The notes: generated by a model not told the origin, from the sequence alone. DNA of 64,000 bases from JBKQVT01 sp963727245 (GCA_963727245.1 CAVSFO010000009.1:682001-746000); one strand, 5' to 3'. Counted from the first letter of the stretch, positions 35,911 through 46,020 are shown. Program-made: numbers and translations.

Positions 35911-37211
35911 GACGAGGGATTTTCCAGCAACTGGCGGTACAGGTTCATGGTGTCCTGGGCCATTCGCCGGGCATGATAGCGGCGGTGAACGGCCTCTTGG
36001 GCGCGGCGGCCGCACTCGGCGGCGAACTCCGGATGGTCGATCATCTGTTTCAAGCCCGCCGCCAGCGCCGCCGGATCGCCCGGCGCACAGAGCAAACCGC
36101 CCCCGGTGTCGGCCACCATTTCGGGAAAGGCGCCGTGGGCGGGCAGGACGGCGGGCACGCCGTTGGCCCAGGCCTCGAACACCGAAAGCCCCTTGCTCTC
36201 GCGGCAGGTGCTGGGCACGCTGAGCACGTCGAGCGAACGCAGGAAAGCGATCTTCTCCGCGCGGTCCAACTCGCCCAGGTATTGGAACCGCTCGGCCAGA
36301 CCGCAACCGGCCAGGTCTTCCACAAGTTCGGCCAGGTAGAGGCGATCCGGCGGGGCGAGATACCCGGCCGCGCGGACCACAATGGGCGGCACGTCCGCAT
36401 CCTCGGCCAGCAGCTTCCAGGCATCGAGGAGTTGGTGCAGCCCTTTTTCCGGGCAGATCCGCGCCAGGAAGCCGATGGTGAAGGGCCGGCCTGCCGGCAG
36501 CGTCGACTGCCGGCGGCCGTGGCCCTGGAGGTTCAATCCCGGCGGAATGACGCGGATGCGCCCCCGCGGCACGGCCAGATACTCGGCCATGAAATCGGCG
36601 TAATGGGCGTTCATCGCCACCAGGGCGTCCAGCTCGGCGGCCCGCGCCCGTAGCTCGCGGCGGGCGGCGTCGTAATGCGGCTGCGGCAGTTTCTCCAGAA
36701 AAACGTCCTCGCCCGAGAGCGTGGCGACCACCGGCACGCGCAGCCGCCCACGGAGTTGCCGGGCCACGCCGCAGAGCAACACCGTGGAGAGGTGGACCAC
36801 GTCGGGCTTGACCTCCGACTCCAGCCAGCCGAGCAGCTTCTCGAGCTCCTTGCGCTGCCGGCCTTCCTCGCCGCGGAGCATGGAGACGGCCAGCGGGCCG
36901 GTCTGCTCCGGCCGGGTCCCGGCCCCGCGGCGGCTTGCCCAGCGGAGCAGGGTGGGGCGGTCCAGCAGGCGGTCCAGCCACCACGGCGTGTGGCGGAAGA
37001 GGCCCCAGTGCTGTTGCAGATGGACGTTGATGCCGCCGAAGGCGACGCGCTCTTCAGCGACGCTCTCCTCGTCGGTCCGCAGCGGCGTGTACAGCGGCAC
37101 CAGCAGCACGTCGCCGCCGCCGGCGTGCAAGGCCGCGGCCAGCGTGTTGCCGTGCAGGCAACTGCCGCAGTACATCGGTCCCGCGCCGGCCGCAAGGTGG
37201 ACAATTCTCAT
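35889..37211 (-). CDS. Glycosyltransferase family 4 protein
   Basis: A 440-residue GT-B glycosyltransferase. N-terminal Rossmann domain (MRIVHLAAGAGPMYCGSCL...) and C-terminal nucleotide-sugar domain with the segment IGFLARICPEKGLHQLLDA and the EX7E-type region ESKGLSVFEAWANG. It would use a nucleotide sugar to glycosylate a lipid or polyprenol-type acceptor. The start is 1 bp after the polyprenyl synthetase stop and the end overlaps the next gene, so it belongs tightly to the isoprenoid operon. That context suggests a glycosylated terpenoid or hopanoid as product (inference). Confidence 0.85.
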   Translation of the reverse strand: MRIVHLAAGAGPMYCGSCLHGNTLAAALHAGGGDVLLVPLYTPLRTDEESVAEERVAFGGINVHLQQHWGLFRHTPWWLDRLLDRPTLLRWASRRGAGTRPEQTGPLAVSMLRGEEGRQRKELEKLLGWLESEVKPDVVHLSTVLLCGVARQLRGRLRVPVVATLSGEDVFLEKLPQPHYDAARRELRARAAELDALVAMNAHYADFMAEYLAVPRGRIRVIPPGLNLQGHGRRQSTLPAGRPFTIGFLARICPEKGLHQLLDAWKLLAEDADVPPIVVRAAGYLAPPDRLYLAELVEDLAGCGLAERFQYLGELDRAEKIAFLRSLDVLSVPSTCRESKGLSVFEAWANGVPAVLPAHGAFPEMVADTGGGLLCAPGDPAALAAGLKQMIDHPEFAAECGRRAQEAVHRRYHARRMAQDTMNLYRQLLENPSSCPIKPS

Positions 37212-37212
37212 T

Positions 37213-39086
37213 TCACAGTGCCAGCGGACGCCGGTCCAGGATGGCGTCGGCCAGAAAATAGAGCAGGTGCCGCAACGGTTCGGACGGCAGGCGATCGGCC
37301 ACTTCGCGGGCCCGGGCGTGATGCTTCGAGACCAAGGCCGCCGCCTGCCGGAAGACGCCGGCCTGGGCGTAGAGCCGGCGGACCCGGCCGACCGCCTCCT
37401 CGCCGCCGGCCGCTTGGGCCAGCAGCAACTCCAACTGGCGGCGATCGTGCGGGGGCAGGCCCGCCAGGGCCAGCGCCCAGAGGACCGTGGGCCGTCCGCC
37501 CAGCAGGTCGCCGCCGGCGGCTCGCTTTTGCGGCTCCGCCGGCTCTTGGGGCTCCGGCTGCTGCCAATCGTCGAGGTCGTTGAGGATCTGGTAGGCCACG
37601 CCGAGGTGGCGGGCGAAGCGGCGGATGGGCTCGCGGTAGGCGGCCGTGGGGCCCGCCAAGCGGATGCCGGCCATCAAGGCCGCCTCGAACGCCGGCGCCG
37701 TCTTCAGGCGCAAATCTTCAACGCGGCCAGCGGCGTCAACTCCTTGTTCGGCGCATCGCGCCACAGCAGCTCGGCGCCCTGGCCTTCGCAAAGCCGAGTG
37801 TGCGCGTCGGCGAACTGGGCCACGATGTCGGCCGCCGCCTCGGCCCCGAGCGGCTCGCGCTGGGCGATAACCAGCCGATAGCCCAGGCCGATCAGGTAAT
37901 CGCCGACGTTGACCGCCGTGGCGACGCCATACTCGCGGTGCAGCGCGGGCAGGCCGTAGCGGACCCAATCGTCGTCCTCCACGTCGTCATGCACCAGCGA
38001 CGCCTTGTGGAAGACCTCGATCGCCAAGGCGATGCGCTTGACGGCATCCGGCAGTTGGGCCGCCGCGGCGGCGGCGTCGGCCAGCGTGGCGCCGGCGCCG
38101 GTGAGGGCGTCGTACACGGCCAGCGTGATGAAGGGACGCGAGTGCTTGCCGCCGGCGGCCAGGAAGTCGCAGGCGATGGAGGCGGTGGAGGGCAGGGGGG
38201 GAGAGTCGGAAGGGCTGGTAGCTGGGGCCGCCGAAGGGGACAGTCCCATTTTCGTCGCGACCACGCGAAGCGTGGTGCCCGAATCGGGACAGTCCCCGGC
38301 ATTATTCAAATTGGGGCAGTCCCCGGCGTTGAGCAGGCGTTGCAGTTCGGCCGGTGCGAACATGGCCGCCGCCGCCCGCATCAGGTGCAGATAGGTCCGC
38401 GTGGGCGCCGGCGCCGGGCGGTGGGGCGTCTGGATCATGCGTGCCACCCAATCGTCGTCGGTCGCCGTGCGGCGGCAACCGTTGTCCAGCAGGGGCACCG
38501 CCATGCAGGGAATGCCGGCCAGGAGGATCTTGTCGAGCGTTTTTTCCAAGACATCGAGGCAGGCGACGCCCAGGACGGCATCGAGCTGGCCGTTGAGGAG
38601 GATCTGCATGACGGCCGGCGAGCCTTCGGCGATGAGGACGCGGTAGCCGAGCCGCTGCGCCCCGGCTTGCAGTTCGGCCAGCGTGCAGGCGCCGCATTGG
38701 CGGCAGTGCAAGCCGGCGGCGTCGCAGGGGGCCGGACAGGTCTCGGCATCGCGCAAGCACTGCGGCAAGAGCAGCAGCCGGCGATGAAAAGGCACGGCGG
38801 CAACCTGGTCGCGCCAGAAGGCCGAGGCCAGCGCGACCATGGTCCAACCCAGGCAGCCCTCCGGCAGCGCCAGTTCGGCCAAGAGCCGCCGAGCGGCGGT
38901 TTCCAACTGGCAACGCCCCGGGGCGTGCGCGTGGTCCAGGCCGGCGGCGATTTCGGCCGCCCGGGCGGCGATACGCTCACGTAGGGCCTTGGGCTGCGGC
39001 ACGTCCTTCAGCCCACTGGTGTCGCGGCCGTCGCCGCTGAGCGGCAGCCCAAGCGCAGCCAGGTTTGTCGCGGTATCCGGTTGCAA
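37213..39086 (-). CDS. DUF116-polyprenyl synthetase fusion (frameshifted)
   Basis: About 624 residues. Residues 1-235 form a Cys-rich DUF116-like domain (ETCPAPCDAAGLHCRQCGACTL; DAVLGVACLDVLEK). From about 300 there is a trans-isoprenyl diphosphate synthase with the first Asp-rich motif LVHDDVEDDDW and the second NDLDDW. It should condense IPP and allylic diphosphates, supplying FPP or GGPP to the cyclase encoded just upstream. The linker (about 255-290) is encoded by GGGGACTGTCCC-family repeats read in frame. The frame breaks near 37705 (one base missing before CGCCTGAAG). The start appears to be TTG at 39086. Confidence 0.83.
38236..38330. repeat. GGGGACTGTCCC palindrome, copy 3, inside the polyprenyl synthetase gene
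   Basis: GGGGACAGTCCCATTTTCG ... CGGGACAGTCCCC (38236-38297) with an inner CCACGCGAAGCGTGG hairpin, then a partial further copy (GGGGCAGTCCCCGGCG) to 38330. All read in frame, encoding repeats of the form NAGDCP. Confidence 0.88.
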
Positions 39087-39128
39087 ATTCAGCTCGGCAG
39101 GTTATTCGGGCGGGAGTCTCAAACGGGG

Positions 39129-40917
39129 TTATGCCGGAGGAAAGCGACGAATCGCTTGACCAAGGGCAGCCACCGTAAACACCAGCGGGTACAACTTCTC
39201 ATAGTACCATAGTTTGGCGAAGTAGAAACCGATGGGGGCCGATTCCCGGTGTTTTCCCGCGTTTATCGCGGCCACGAGCCAGCCGAGTCCCTCCTTCAGA
39301 GCGGTGTCGACGGCCGGACCCCCCGGCGCCGCCAAGAGGGCCTCGACGGCCAGGGCGGTCTCCTCGACCGTGGGCTCGCCGCCGGCCGTATCCCCACCAG
39401 GGCCACCATCCCAGCCCCCTCCAGGGTCCGTGTGCGTGGCCAGCCACGCTGCGCCCTGCTGCGCCGGCGGGCTGGCCATCAGGTCCAGATCGCGATAGGC
39501 CAGCAGCACCCGGGCGGTCCCGTAGACGGGATTTTCCTCGCCGGGAAAATACTGGTTGCCAAACCACAGCGGGACCCAACTGCCATCGGGGCGCTGAGAG
39601 CCGGCCAGGTAAGTCAGTCCACGCTCGATGGCTTCGTCCACGCGCCGGTCGGGTTCGGCCTGTTTCCAGGCGTGCAAGGCGCGGATGGCGTGGGCGGTCA
39701 AGTCGCAGCCGCTGCGGTCGAAGGGGAGCGCACCCCAGCCGCGGCAGAAGGTGGGCCAGCCGCCGTCGGCATTCTGGAGGTCGAGCAACCAAGAAACGGC
39801 CCGCCCGGCGGCCGCTTCGATCTGGCCGCGGTACGCAGTGCCGCCCGAGCCCGAGAGCACCTTCAGCGCCAGCAGGGCGGCGGCGGTGTCGTCGGCATCG
39901 GGCACGGCGCCGGCGGCGTCGCTCCATCCCCAGCCGCCCGGCGGCGACTGGGTGAAGGGATGGACCTCGTGGCGTTGCGACTGCAACAGCCAATCGACGC
40001 ATCCCAAGGCGCCGACGTCGCCGGTGGCGGCGGCCAGGGCGCTGGTGGCCAGCGTGGTATTCCACACCGACAGGTCGGCGTCGATCGGCCAGGAGCCGTC
40101 TTGGCGCACCGACGAGAGGAGAAAACCGACGCCCCGGCGGACGACGGCATGATCGACGCGGCCCGTGGAGGCCAGGCTCATCACCACGAAACTGGTCAGC
40201 GGCACGGCTTCGAGAAACCCGCCGCTGGGCGGCTGCATTCGCTCCAGCACCCTGAGGCTGCGGCCCACGCTCAAGCGCCGCCAGAGCCAGAGAATCGGGT
40301 TCCAAGGTCCGCGGTGGAAGAAACGCGCCTGGCCGACGGCCACCAGGGCCGGCACGGCATAGCTGACCACTCCCAGCCGCAGGAAACGCAGCATGGCGCA
40401 GGGGCAGGCAGGCCAGCTCGAAGGGCAACGCCGGCACGCGGCGCCAGGGCGCCAAGCCTGCCAACGCGCAGTTGGTCAGAATCGGCACGGCGAAGGTGCG
40501 GTCGTTGCCGTAACGCTGCCGCAAGCCGTCCAGGGCCCCCTGGGCGTCGAGGTAGTGTTGGGCCCGCGTGAGCTCGGCCTGGAATTGATCGGCCATGCCG
40601 GCCAGGTGCAGGGCGGCGCGGACCAGCAGCGTGGCGGCCAGATTGGAGAAGCTGCGATCGGTGTCGCCCCAGCCGCCGTCGTCGTTCTGGCAGCCGGCCA
40701 ACCACTGGGCGGCCCGAAAGGCCAATTGACGATAGGCGTCGCGGCGGCTCTCGTCGGCGACTTTTCCGGCCACCACGGCCAGCGCGCTGGCGGCCGTCGC
40801 CGTGGAAAGCGCCGAACTGGACAGTCGGCCCACCCAATGGCCGGAAGCGTCCCGCTCGGCCAGCAGGTCGTGCCGGACGGTCTGATAGGCGTTGAGCAAC
40901 TGGTGCGGATCGATCAT
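39129..40917 (-). CDS. Class II terpene cyclase, squalene-hopene-cyclase-like (frameshifted)
   Basis: About 596 residues of alpha/alpha-barrel repeats with several QW-type motifs (CQNDDGGWGDTD; LQNADGGWPTF; QRPDGSW) and the catalytic acid motif DADDTA (in VPDADDTAAALLAL). DXDDTA is the hallmark of squalene-hopene cyclases. It is shorter and more diverged than the second cyclase at 57045-59212. It heads the operon with polyprenyl synthetase, glycosyltransferase and prenyltransferase-repeat genes, so its substrate may be a polyprenyl product other than squalene. The frame breaks near 40395-40420. Start ATG 40917 (MIDPHQLLNAY). Confidence 0.82.
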
Positions 40918-40949
40918 GGCATTTTCATGGCGTGATGGCAGGGGATGGT

Positions 40950-41070
40950 GGCAAATTTTCTCCCCTCTCCCTTTGGGAGAGGGGCAGGGGGTGAGGGCCG
41001 AGCAAGGCAAGCTGTTTCTCGACAGAAGCCCTCACCCTAACCCTCTCCCGGAGGGAGAGGGGACGTGACT
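40950..41070. repeat. CCCTCTCCC / GGGAGAGGG inverted repeat
   Basis: CCCCTCTCCCTTTGGGAGAGG and CCCTCTCCCGGAGGGAGAGG elements with CCCTCACC between them; other copies at 51567-51702 and 59377-59510. This is a widespread palindrome family, here in the divergent gap between the cyclase and radical SAM genes. Confidence 0.8.
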
Positions 41071-41149
41071 CCCCAATTTTCGAGACTCCAGCTATACCAT
41101 CGCCCAGTGGTATAATCAAGGTGAACAAGCGGCGGGGACTCGAGCGGCG

Positions 41150-42340
41150 ATGCTGTTGCGACTTGCATATCGGTTGGCCACGGAAATCTCCCCGCGCTTG
41201 GCGATGAAGGCGGGCTATCTGTGGGCGTACAAGGGAAGCAGGGCGGTGGCCGCCTATCGCCGCCGCGTGGCCTGCGGCCAATTGTTTCCGCCGTTTCTCT
41301 TTATTGCCCTAACCGACGCCTGCAACCTCCGCTGCCGCGGCTGCTGGATCGCCGGCGACGGCCGGCCCCATCAATTACCCGCCGCCGAGGTCGATCGCCT
41401 GATTGCCGAGGGCAAGCGGCAAGCGGCCTATTTCTATACGCTGCTGGGCGGCGAGCCGCTGCTGTATCCGCACCTCTGGGACATCGTCCGCCGCCACCGC
41501 GACTGCTATTTCCAGGTCATCAGTAACGGCATGTTCTTCGATGAGGAAAACGTGCGGCAAATCCGCGTGGCCGGCAACGTCACGCCCCTGGTCAGCCTCG
41601 ACGGCGCGGAGCAGAACAACGACGACCGCCGCGGCCGGGGCGTCTTCCAGGCGGTCATGGAAGGCCTAGCGCGGCTGCGGCGCGAGAAGATCCTCTTCGG
41701 CGTCGCCACCACCGTGACCGCCACGAACATGGAACAGGTCCTCGGCGACAACTACGTCCGCGACCTGATCGGCCGCGGCGCCATGTACTTGTGGTATTAC
41801 GTCTACCGGCCGGTCGGGGCCGATCCGTCGCCGCACTACTGCGTCGGGCGCGAGCAGATGATCCAGTTGCGCCGCCGGCTGCTGGCGCTGCGGCGCCGGC
41901 ATCCAATTGTGCTCATCGACACCTATTGGAACGCGGCGGGCGAGGCGGTTTGCCCGGCCGCCCTGGGGTTGGGCTTTCACATCGGCCCGCAGGGCAGCGT
42001 CGAGCCCTGCCCGCCGCTGTCGGCCGCCTGCCAGACGATCCGGGACCACGATCACAACCTGTTTCGCACAATCAACGGCAGCGAATTCCTGCGGGGATTT
42101 CAAGAGTTCGTCCGTGGGCGGACCCGCGGCTGCGTGATCCTCGAACATCCGCAGGCCCTGGCCGAGTATCTGCGCAGCAGGTCGGCCGTCGATTACAGCG
42201 GCCGCGATCTGGCCGGCGAGCTGGCCGCCGCCGCGCCGCGGACGAGCCATCACCTGCCCGGCGAAGAAATTCCCGAGGACTATTGGCTCTATCGCCTGTT
42301 GAAGAAGCAGCTCTTCTTCGGCATGGGCGGGTATGGATGA
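41150..42340 (+). CDS. Radical SAM protein
   Basis: A 396-residue radical SAM enzyme: CNLRCRGC supplies the 4Fe-4S cysteines Cys58, Cys62 and Cys65, followed by LLGGEPLLYP (SAM-binding GGE). Additional cysteines near 284-292 (SVEPCPPLSAAC) suggest an auxiliary cluster of SPASM-like type. The reaction is not readable. Its place between terpene cyclase and hpnE genes suggests modification of an isoprenoid, but it lacks close similarity to HpnH in this window apart from the core. Start ATG 41150. Confidence 0.82.
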   Translation: MLLRLAYRLATEISPRLAMKAGYLWAYKGSRAVAAYRRRVACGQLFPPFLFIALTDACNLRCRGCWIAGDGRPHQLPAAEVDRLIAEGKRQAAYFYTLLGGEPLLYPHLWDIVRRHRDCYFQVISNGMFFDEENVRQIRVAGNVTPLVSLDGAEQNNDDRRGRGVFQAVMEGLARLRREKILFGVATTVTATNMEQVLGDNYVRDLIGRGAMYLWYYVYRPVGADPSPHYCVGREQMIQLRRRLLALRRRHPIVLIDTYWNAAGEAVCPAALGLGFHIGPQGSVEPCPPLSAACQTIRDHDHNLFRTINGSEFLRGFQEFVRGRTRGCVILEHPQALAEYLRSRSAVDYSGRDLAGELAAAAPRTSHHLPGEEIPEDYWLYRLLKKQLFFGMGGYG

Positions 42341-42348
42341 AAGAACCT

Positions 42349-42487
42349 GGGGGACTGTCCCCTTCGCGGGTGGCCCCGATAGCTTGGCTATCGGGGCGGC
42401 GGAGCCGCAAGAGGAGCTTCGGTACGCCACGCGGGCCTCTTGTGCCTGCGGCACCCCGATAGCAGAGTTATCGGGGCCACCCGCGTG
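42349..42487. repeat. CCCCGATAGC palindromes and partial GGGGACTGTCCC element
   Basis: GGGGGACTGTCCCC at 42349-42362, then CCCCGATAGCTTGGCTATCGGGG (split here as arms of 10 bp) and a second hairpin CCCCGATAG...TTATCGGGG (42456-42477), bounded by GGGTGGCC/GGCCACCC. It fills the gap between convergent genes. Confidence 0.75.
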
Positions 42488-42497
42488 AACCAGTGCG

Positions 42498-43938
42498 TCA
42501 TTGCCTCCCGCACAACCAGCGGGCCAGCAGACCGCGAGGCAGATCGGGCACGAGCAACCGGCGGGGCCGCCCGAGCGCGCGGAGCAAGGCCTCGACCGCC
42601 AGCCGCCCGCTGCGGACCGCGCCCTCCATCGTGGCCGGCCAGCCGGTGGCCGTCCAGTCGCCGGCCAGAAAGAGGTTCGCAACCGGCGTTTGCTGCGGCG
42701 GGCGGAGCCGATCGAGCCCGGGCGCTACCGAAAAGACGGCCGCCGGCTGCGTTATCACCCGATGATGCAGCAGACGACGCCGGCGGGCCTCCGGCCAGAC
42801 GGCCTCCAGGTCGCGGAGGACCCCGGCGAGGATTTCCTCCGCGTCGCAGTTGGCCAGGGCGTGCGAGGCGCTGATGACAACTTGGTAATGATGGCCGCCC
42901 TGCGCGCTGGCGGCCTGGGCGTTCTCGACCGGCGGATCGGCGAAGACCCATTGGCTGAGGCGGTCCACCAGCACGGCGTGGCGCAGGTCGCCCAACGGCC
43001 CGTCGAACCAGAGATGCACGGCCGTGATCGCGCCGGGCCGAATGGCTTCCGCGTCCGCGAGGGCGGGCAGGGCGGCCCGCAGGGCGGCGCTCGAACAGGC
43101 CGCCGGCGCACTGCCAGGGCACGGCCGCGATGACGAAGTCGAACTCGCGCCGCGTGCCGTCGGCGAGCAGCACTGCGGTGGCGGCGCGGCTGTCGCCGTC
43201 GATCTGGCGGACGGGCGTGCCGCGATGAACGGTGACGCCGTGATCGGCCAGCCACGCCCCCAGGCGGCCGTCGATCCACTCTTGCAGCGGCACGCGCGGC
43301 AGCAGCAACGTGCAGGCTTCGCGCGCCGCCAGCAGACCGTCGACGAAGGCCTTGCGGACGGCGGCGAGCGAGGCCCGCTCGGGCGTCTCGCCCACGGCGC
43401 TGAGAATGACCGGCGCCCAGAGACGCGCGATCGCCCGCGGCGATTGCCCCTGGCGGCGAAGCCACACCCCGGCGGGCACTTCGGTCATGCTCTCGGGAGG
43501 TCGCAAGCGCGCCAGCCGCAGCAGCGTCCCGAGGGCCCGCCAGCGCTCGCCGGGCGTGAGGTGCTTCTGGGCCAACAAGGCGGGCAGCAAGTGCAGCGGG
43601 GCCGGCAGCCAGCCGGCGGCGGTGAAGTCGCTGCGGACGCCGTCGGGGCCGAAGAAGTGAAGCGTGGCGTCTCGTTGGAAGCACTCGGCCAGGCCCGTGC
43701 GGCGGCAGAGGTCCAGGAAGTTGGTACAGCAGCCCAGGGCCAGGTGTTGGCAGGTATCGACGAGTTGCCCGCTCGGCCGATCGCGGAACGAGGCGGCGCG
43801 GCCGCCCAGCGCGGCGGCCTGCTCGAACAGTTCCACTTGGCAGCCGTGCTCGGCGGCGGCGGCCGCGGCGCTGAGTCCGGCCAGTCCGCCGCCGACGACA
43901 GCGACGCTGGTGGAATTTCGAGGGGCGATGGAAGTCAT
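42498..43938 (-). CDS. hpnE: Hydroxysqualene dehydroxylase HpnE (frameshifted)
   Basis: About 480-residue FAD-dependent amine-oxidase-like protein. N-terminal dinucleotide motif VAVVGGGLAGLSAAAAAAEHG and, at the C-terminus, NLFLAGDWTATGWPATMEG, which is the FAD-binding end typical of HpnE and phytoene desaturases. With HpnC and HpnD it makes squalene from two FPP in bacteria that lack classical squalene synthase; HpnE removes the hydroxyl. The frame breaks near 43075-43095 in CGCCGCCCTGCGGGCCGCC (one extra base). Start ATG 43938. Lies downstream of hpnD on the same strand across a repeat block. Confidence 0.9.
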
Positions 43939-43973
43939 TGCGGGATTCCGGACACGCGGTTTTCTTGCCCCCT

Positions 43974-44140
43974 CAAGCCCACCGGCTGCGACCGGTGGGA
44001 AAAATGCGGCGGATGTCGTCGCCATTCCCACCGGACGCAGCCGGTGGGCTTGGGGTGTGTTTCATTCGGTGGTTATGGACGCCCGTCCCACCGGACGCAG
44101 CCGGTGGGCTTGGGGTGTGTTGTATTCGGCGGTTGGGGAG
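43974..44140. repeat. Tandemly duplicated CCCACCGG / CCGGTGGG repeat
   Basis: One inverted half (CAAGCCCACCGG) followed by two direct copies, about 57 bp apart, of CCCACCGGACGCAGCCGGTG plus GGCTTGGGGTGTGTT and a shared tail. This occupies the hpnE-hpnD gap. Confidence 0.82.
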
Positions 44141-44146
44141 TCTCGG

Positions 44147-45049
44147 CTACATCAGCGCGGAGGCCCGCGGGGGCAGCAAGGCCCAACGGGCGGCAAGCTG
44201 CAACTTCTTCGTGCGGCTGAGGCGGATGCGCCGCCGAAAAACGTCTTCCGGCCGCCGGGCAATCTTCCGCAACAGCACGCGATAGGTGGCCATCATCATG
44301 CCGAAGAGCCGTTGCGGAGCGGGCGGCAGCCAATCCAACAGCCGGGCGCCGTCGCGATAAAATTCCCCCGCGCGGCCGATCTCCAGTTCCATGAGGCGGC
44401 GGAAGGCCGGGCCGGTGACGCCCTGCTGCAATTGCTCGACCGAGTAGCCGCAGGCGCGCAGATCGTCCAGGGGGAGATAGATGCGGCCGCCGCCGGCGTC
44501 CTCCTTCAGATCGCGGAGGATATTGGTCAGTTGCAGGGCGATGCCGGCGGAGCGGGCCGGCCCAAGGGCCTCAGGACCGCGGAATCCCCAGACGTGAATG
44601 CACGCCAGGCCGACCGCCGAGGCCACGCGCTCGCAATAGCCGGCCAGCGCCGCGAACGTCTCGTAGCGCTGCCCTTGGAGGTCCATTTCCACGCCGTCGA
44701 GCACGGCCGTAAGATGCTCCGGCGGAATCCGGAAGCGGCCCACCGCATCGGCCAGCGCGGGCAGAAGCGCGGCGGCTTGCGGCGAGCGAAAGGGCGGCGG
44801 AGCGTCGCCTCGCAGGCAATCGTCCAGATCTTCTCGCCATTGGGCCATGGCTTCCCGGGGCGTCGCCGAGGCGGCGGCGTCGTCCACCAGGTCGTCGGTA
44901 TGGCGCAGGAAGGCATAGAGGGCGTCCATGGCGCGGCGCTGGGTGGCCGGCAAGAGGAAGAAGCCGGCGGGGAAGTTCGAGCTTGCCCGGCGGGCCAGGC
45001 GACGGCAGGCGGCATAGCTGGCCTCGACTTGGGCGGGGGCGAGATTCAC
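44147..45049 (-). CDS. hpnD: Presqualene diphosphate synthase HpnD
   Basis: A 300-residue squalene/phytoene synthase family enzyme with both Asp-rich motifs: HTDDLVDD and LTNILRDLKED. HpnD couples two FPP to presqualene diphosphate. The start is GTG at 45049, overlapping the hpnC stop (GTGA), so translation is coupled; the open frame upstream runs through hpnC in another frame and is not used. C-terminal tail KKLQLAARWALLPPRASALM is unremarkable. Gene order hpnC-hpnD-hpnE on one strand matches known squalene operons. Confidence 0.92.
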   Translation of the reverse strand: MNLAPAQVEASYAACRRLARRASSNFPAGFFLLPATQRRAMDALYAFLRHTDDLVDDAAASATPREAMAQWREDLDDCLRGDAPPPFRSPQAAALLPALADAVGRFRIPPEHLTAVLDGVEMDLQGQRYETFAALAGYCERVASAVGLACIHVWGFRGPEALGPARSAGIALQLTNILRDLKEDAGGGRIYLPLDDLRACGYSVEQLQQGVTGPAFRRLMELEIGRAGEFYRDGARLLDWLPPAPQRLFGMMMATYRVLLRKIARRPEDVFRRRIRLSRTKKLQLAARWALLPPRASALM

Positions 45050-46020
45050 GCCGTGCCCTCCTTGTGCCCGCCGGCCTCCTCGCCCTCCTGGCCCTCCAAA
45101 AGGGTGCCGCGCAGCAGCCGCCACCAGCAATTGGCCAGGATGCTCAGCTTCTCGAACTTGGTGAGCTTGGGCCGGGCGGTCCAAACGTCGTAGTTCTGGC
45201 GGCGGATCGCCTCGAGGATCGCCAGGCCGCCGTGGACGAACAGCGCCACGTCAAGCTGCAGATCCGACGGCATCGCCGGCGCCAGCGGCAGGCCGCGCCG
45301 CAGGTAGCCTTCGGCCTGGTCTACCTCGGCGGCCATCAGTCGGCGGAACGCGTCGTTGCACTCGCGGCGCGCAAACATGCCGTCGTCGTAGCCGAAGCGG
45401 CGGCAATCGGCCAGCGGCAGGTAGATCCGCCCGCGATCGAAATCGCCCGCCACGTCCTGGCAGAAGTTGGCCAACTGCAGCCCGGTGCAGATCGAGTCGG
45501 CCATCTGCACCCGCTCGGGCGTGTGACACCGTCCCAAGTAGAGGACCAGCCGGCCCACGGGATTGGCCGAATAGCGGCAGTAGTTCAACAGTTTGCCGAT
45601 GTCCTCGTAGCGTCGCACCCGCTGGTCCTGGCGGAAGGCCACCAGCAGATCGACGAAGGGCTCGGCGGGGATGTCGAACTTCTTGATCGTGGTGGCCAGG
45701 GCGATGAAGACGGGGTGGAACGTCTGGCCGCGGTAGCAGGCGTGCAAGTGCTGTTCCCACCAGTCCAGCAGGGCCAGGCTTCGCCTGGGGTCGCCCGCCT
45801 CGTCGGCCAGGTCGTCGGCCCAGCGGCAATAGGCGTAGATATTGAAGAAATGTTGCCGCAGGCGCCAGGGGAGCAAGCGGCTGGCGACGGTGAAATTCTC
45901 GTAGTGGCGGCGTGCCAGCCGCCGGCAATAGCGGCGGCTCTGGCCCAGCGAGCGCGGTTCCGTCAAATTCGCCTGCGGTCCGTAAAGTTCCAAGTCGCGG
46001 GAAAACGTGGACTTCGCCAT
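45046..46020 (-). CDS. hpnC: Hydroxysqualene synthase HpnC
   Basis: A 324-residue squalene/phytoene synthase family protein. Asp-rich motifs CRWADDLADEAGD and LANFCQDVAGDFDRGR are intact. HpnC converts presqualene diphosphate to hydroxysqualene. N-terminal block RRYCRRLARRHYENFTVASRLL (seen here in part) is characteristic of HpnC. ATG at 46020; the next gene starts inside its stop codon. The region just upstream of the ATG holds a GGGGACTGTCCC-family palindrome. Confidence 0.93.
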   Translation of the reverse strand: MAKSTFSRDLELYGPQANLTEPRSLGQSRRYCRRLARRHYENFTVASRLLPWRLRQHFFNIYAYCRWADDLADEAGDPRRSLALLDWWEQHLHACYRGQTFHPVFIALATTIKKFDIPAEPFVDLLVAFRQDQRVRRYEDIGKLLNYCRYSANPVGRLVLYLGRCHTPERVQMADSICTGLQLANFCQDVAGDFDRGRIYLPLADCRRFGYDDGMFARRECNDAFRRLMAAEVDQAEGYLRRGLPLAPAMPSDLQLDVALFVHGGLAILEAIRRQNYDVWTARPKLTKFEKLSILANCWWRLLRGTLLEGQEGEEAGGHKEGTA

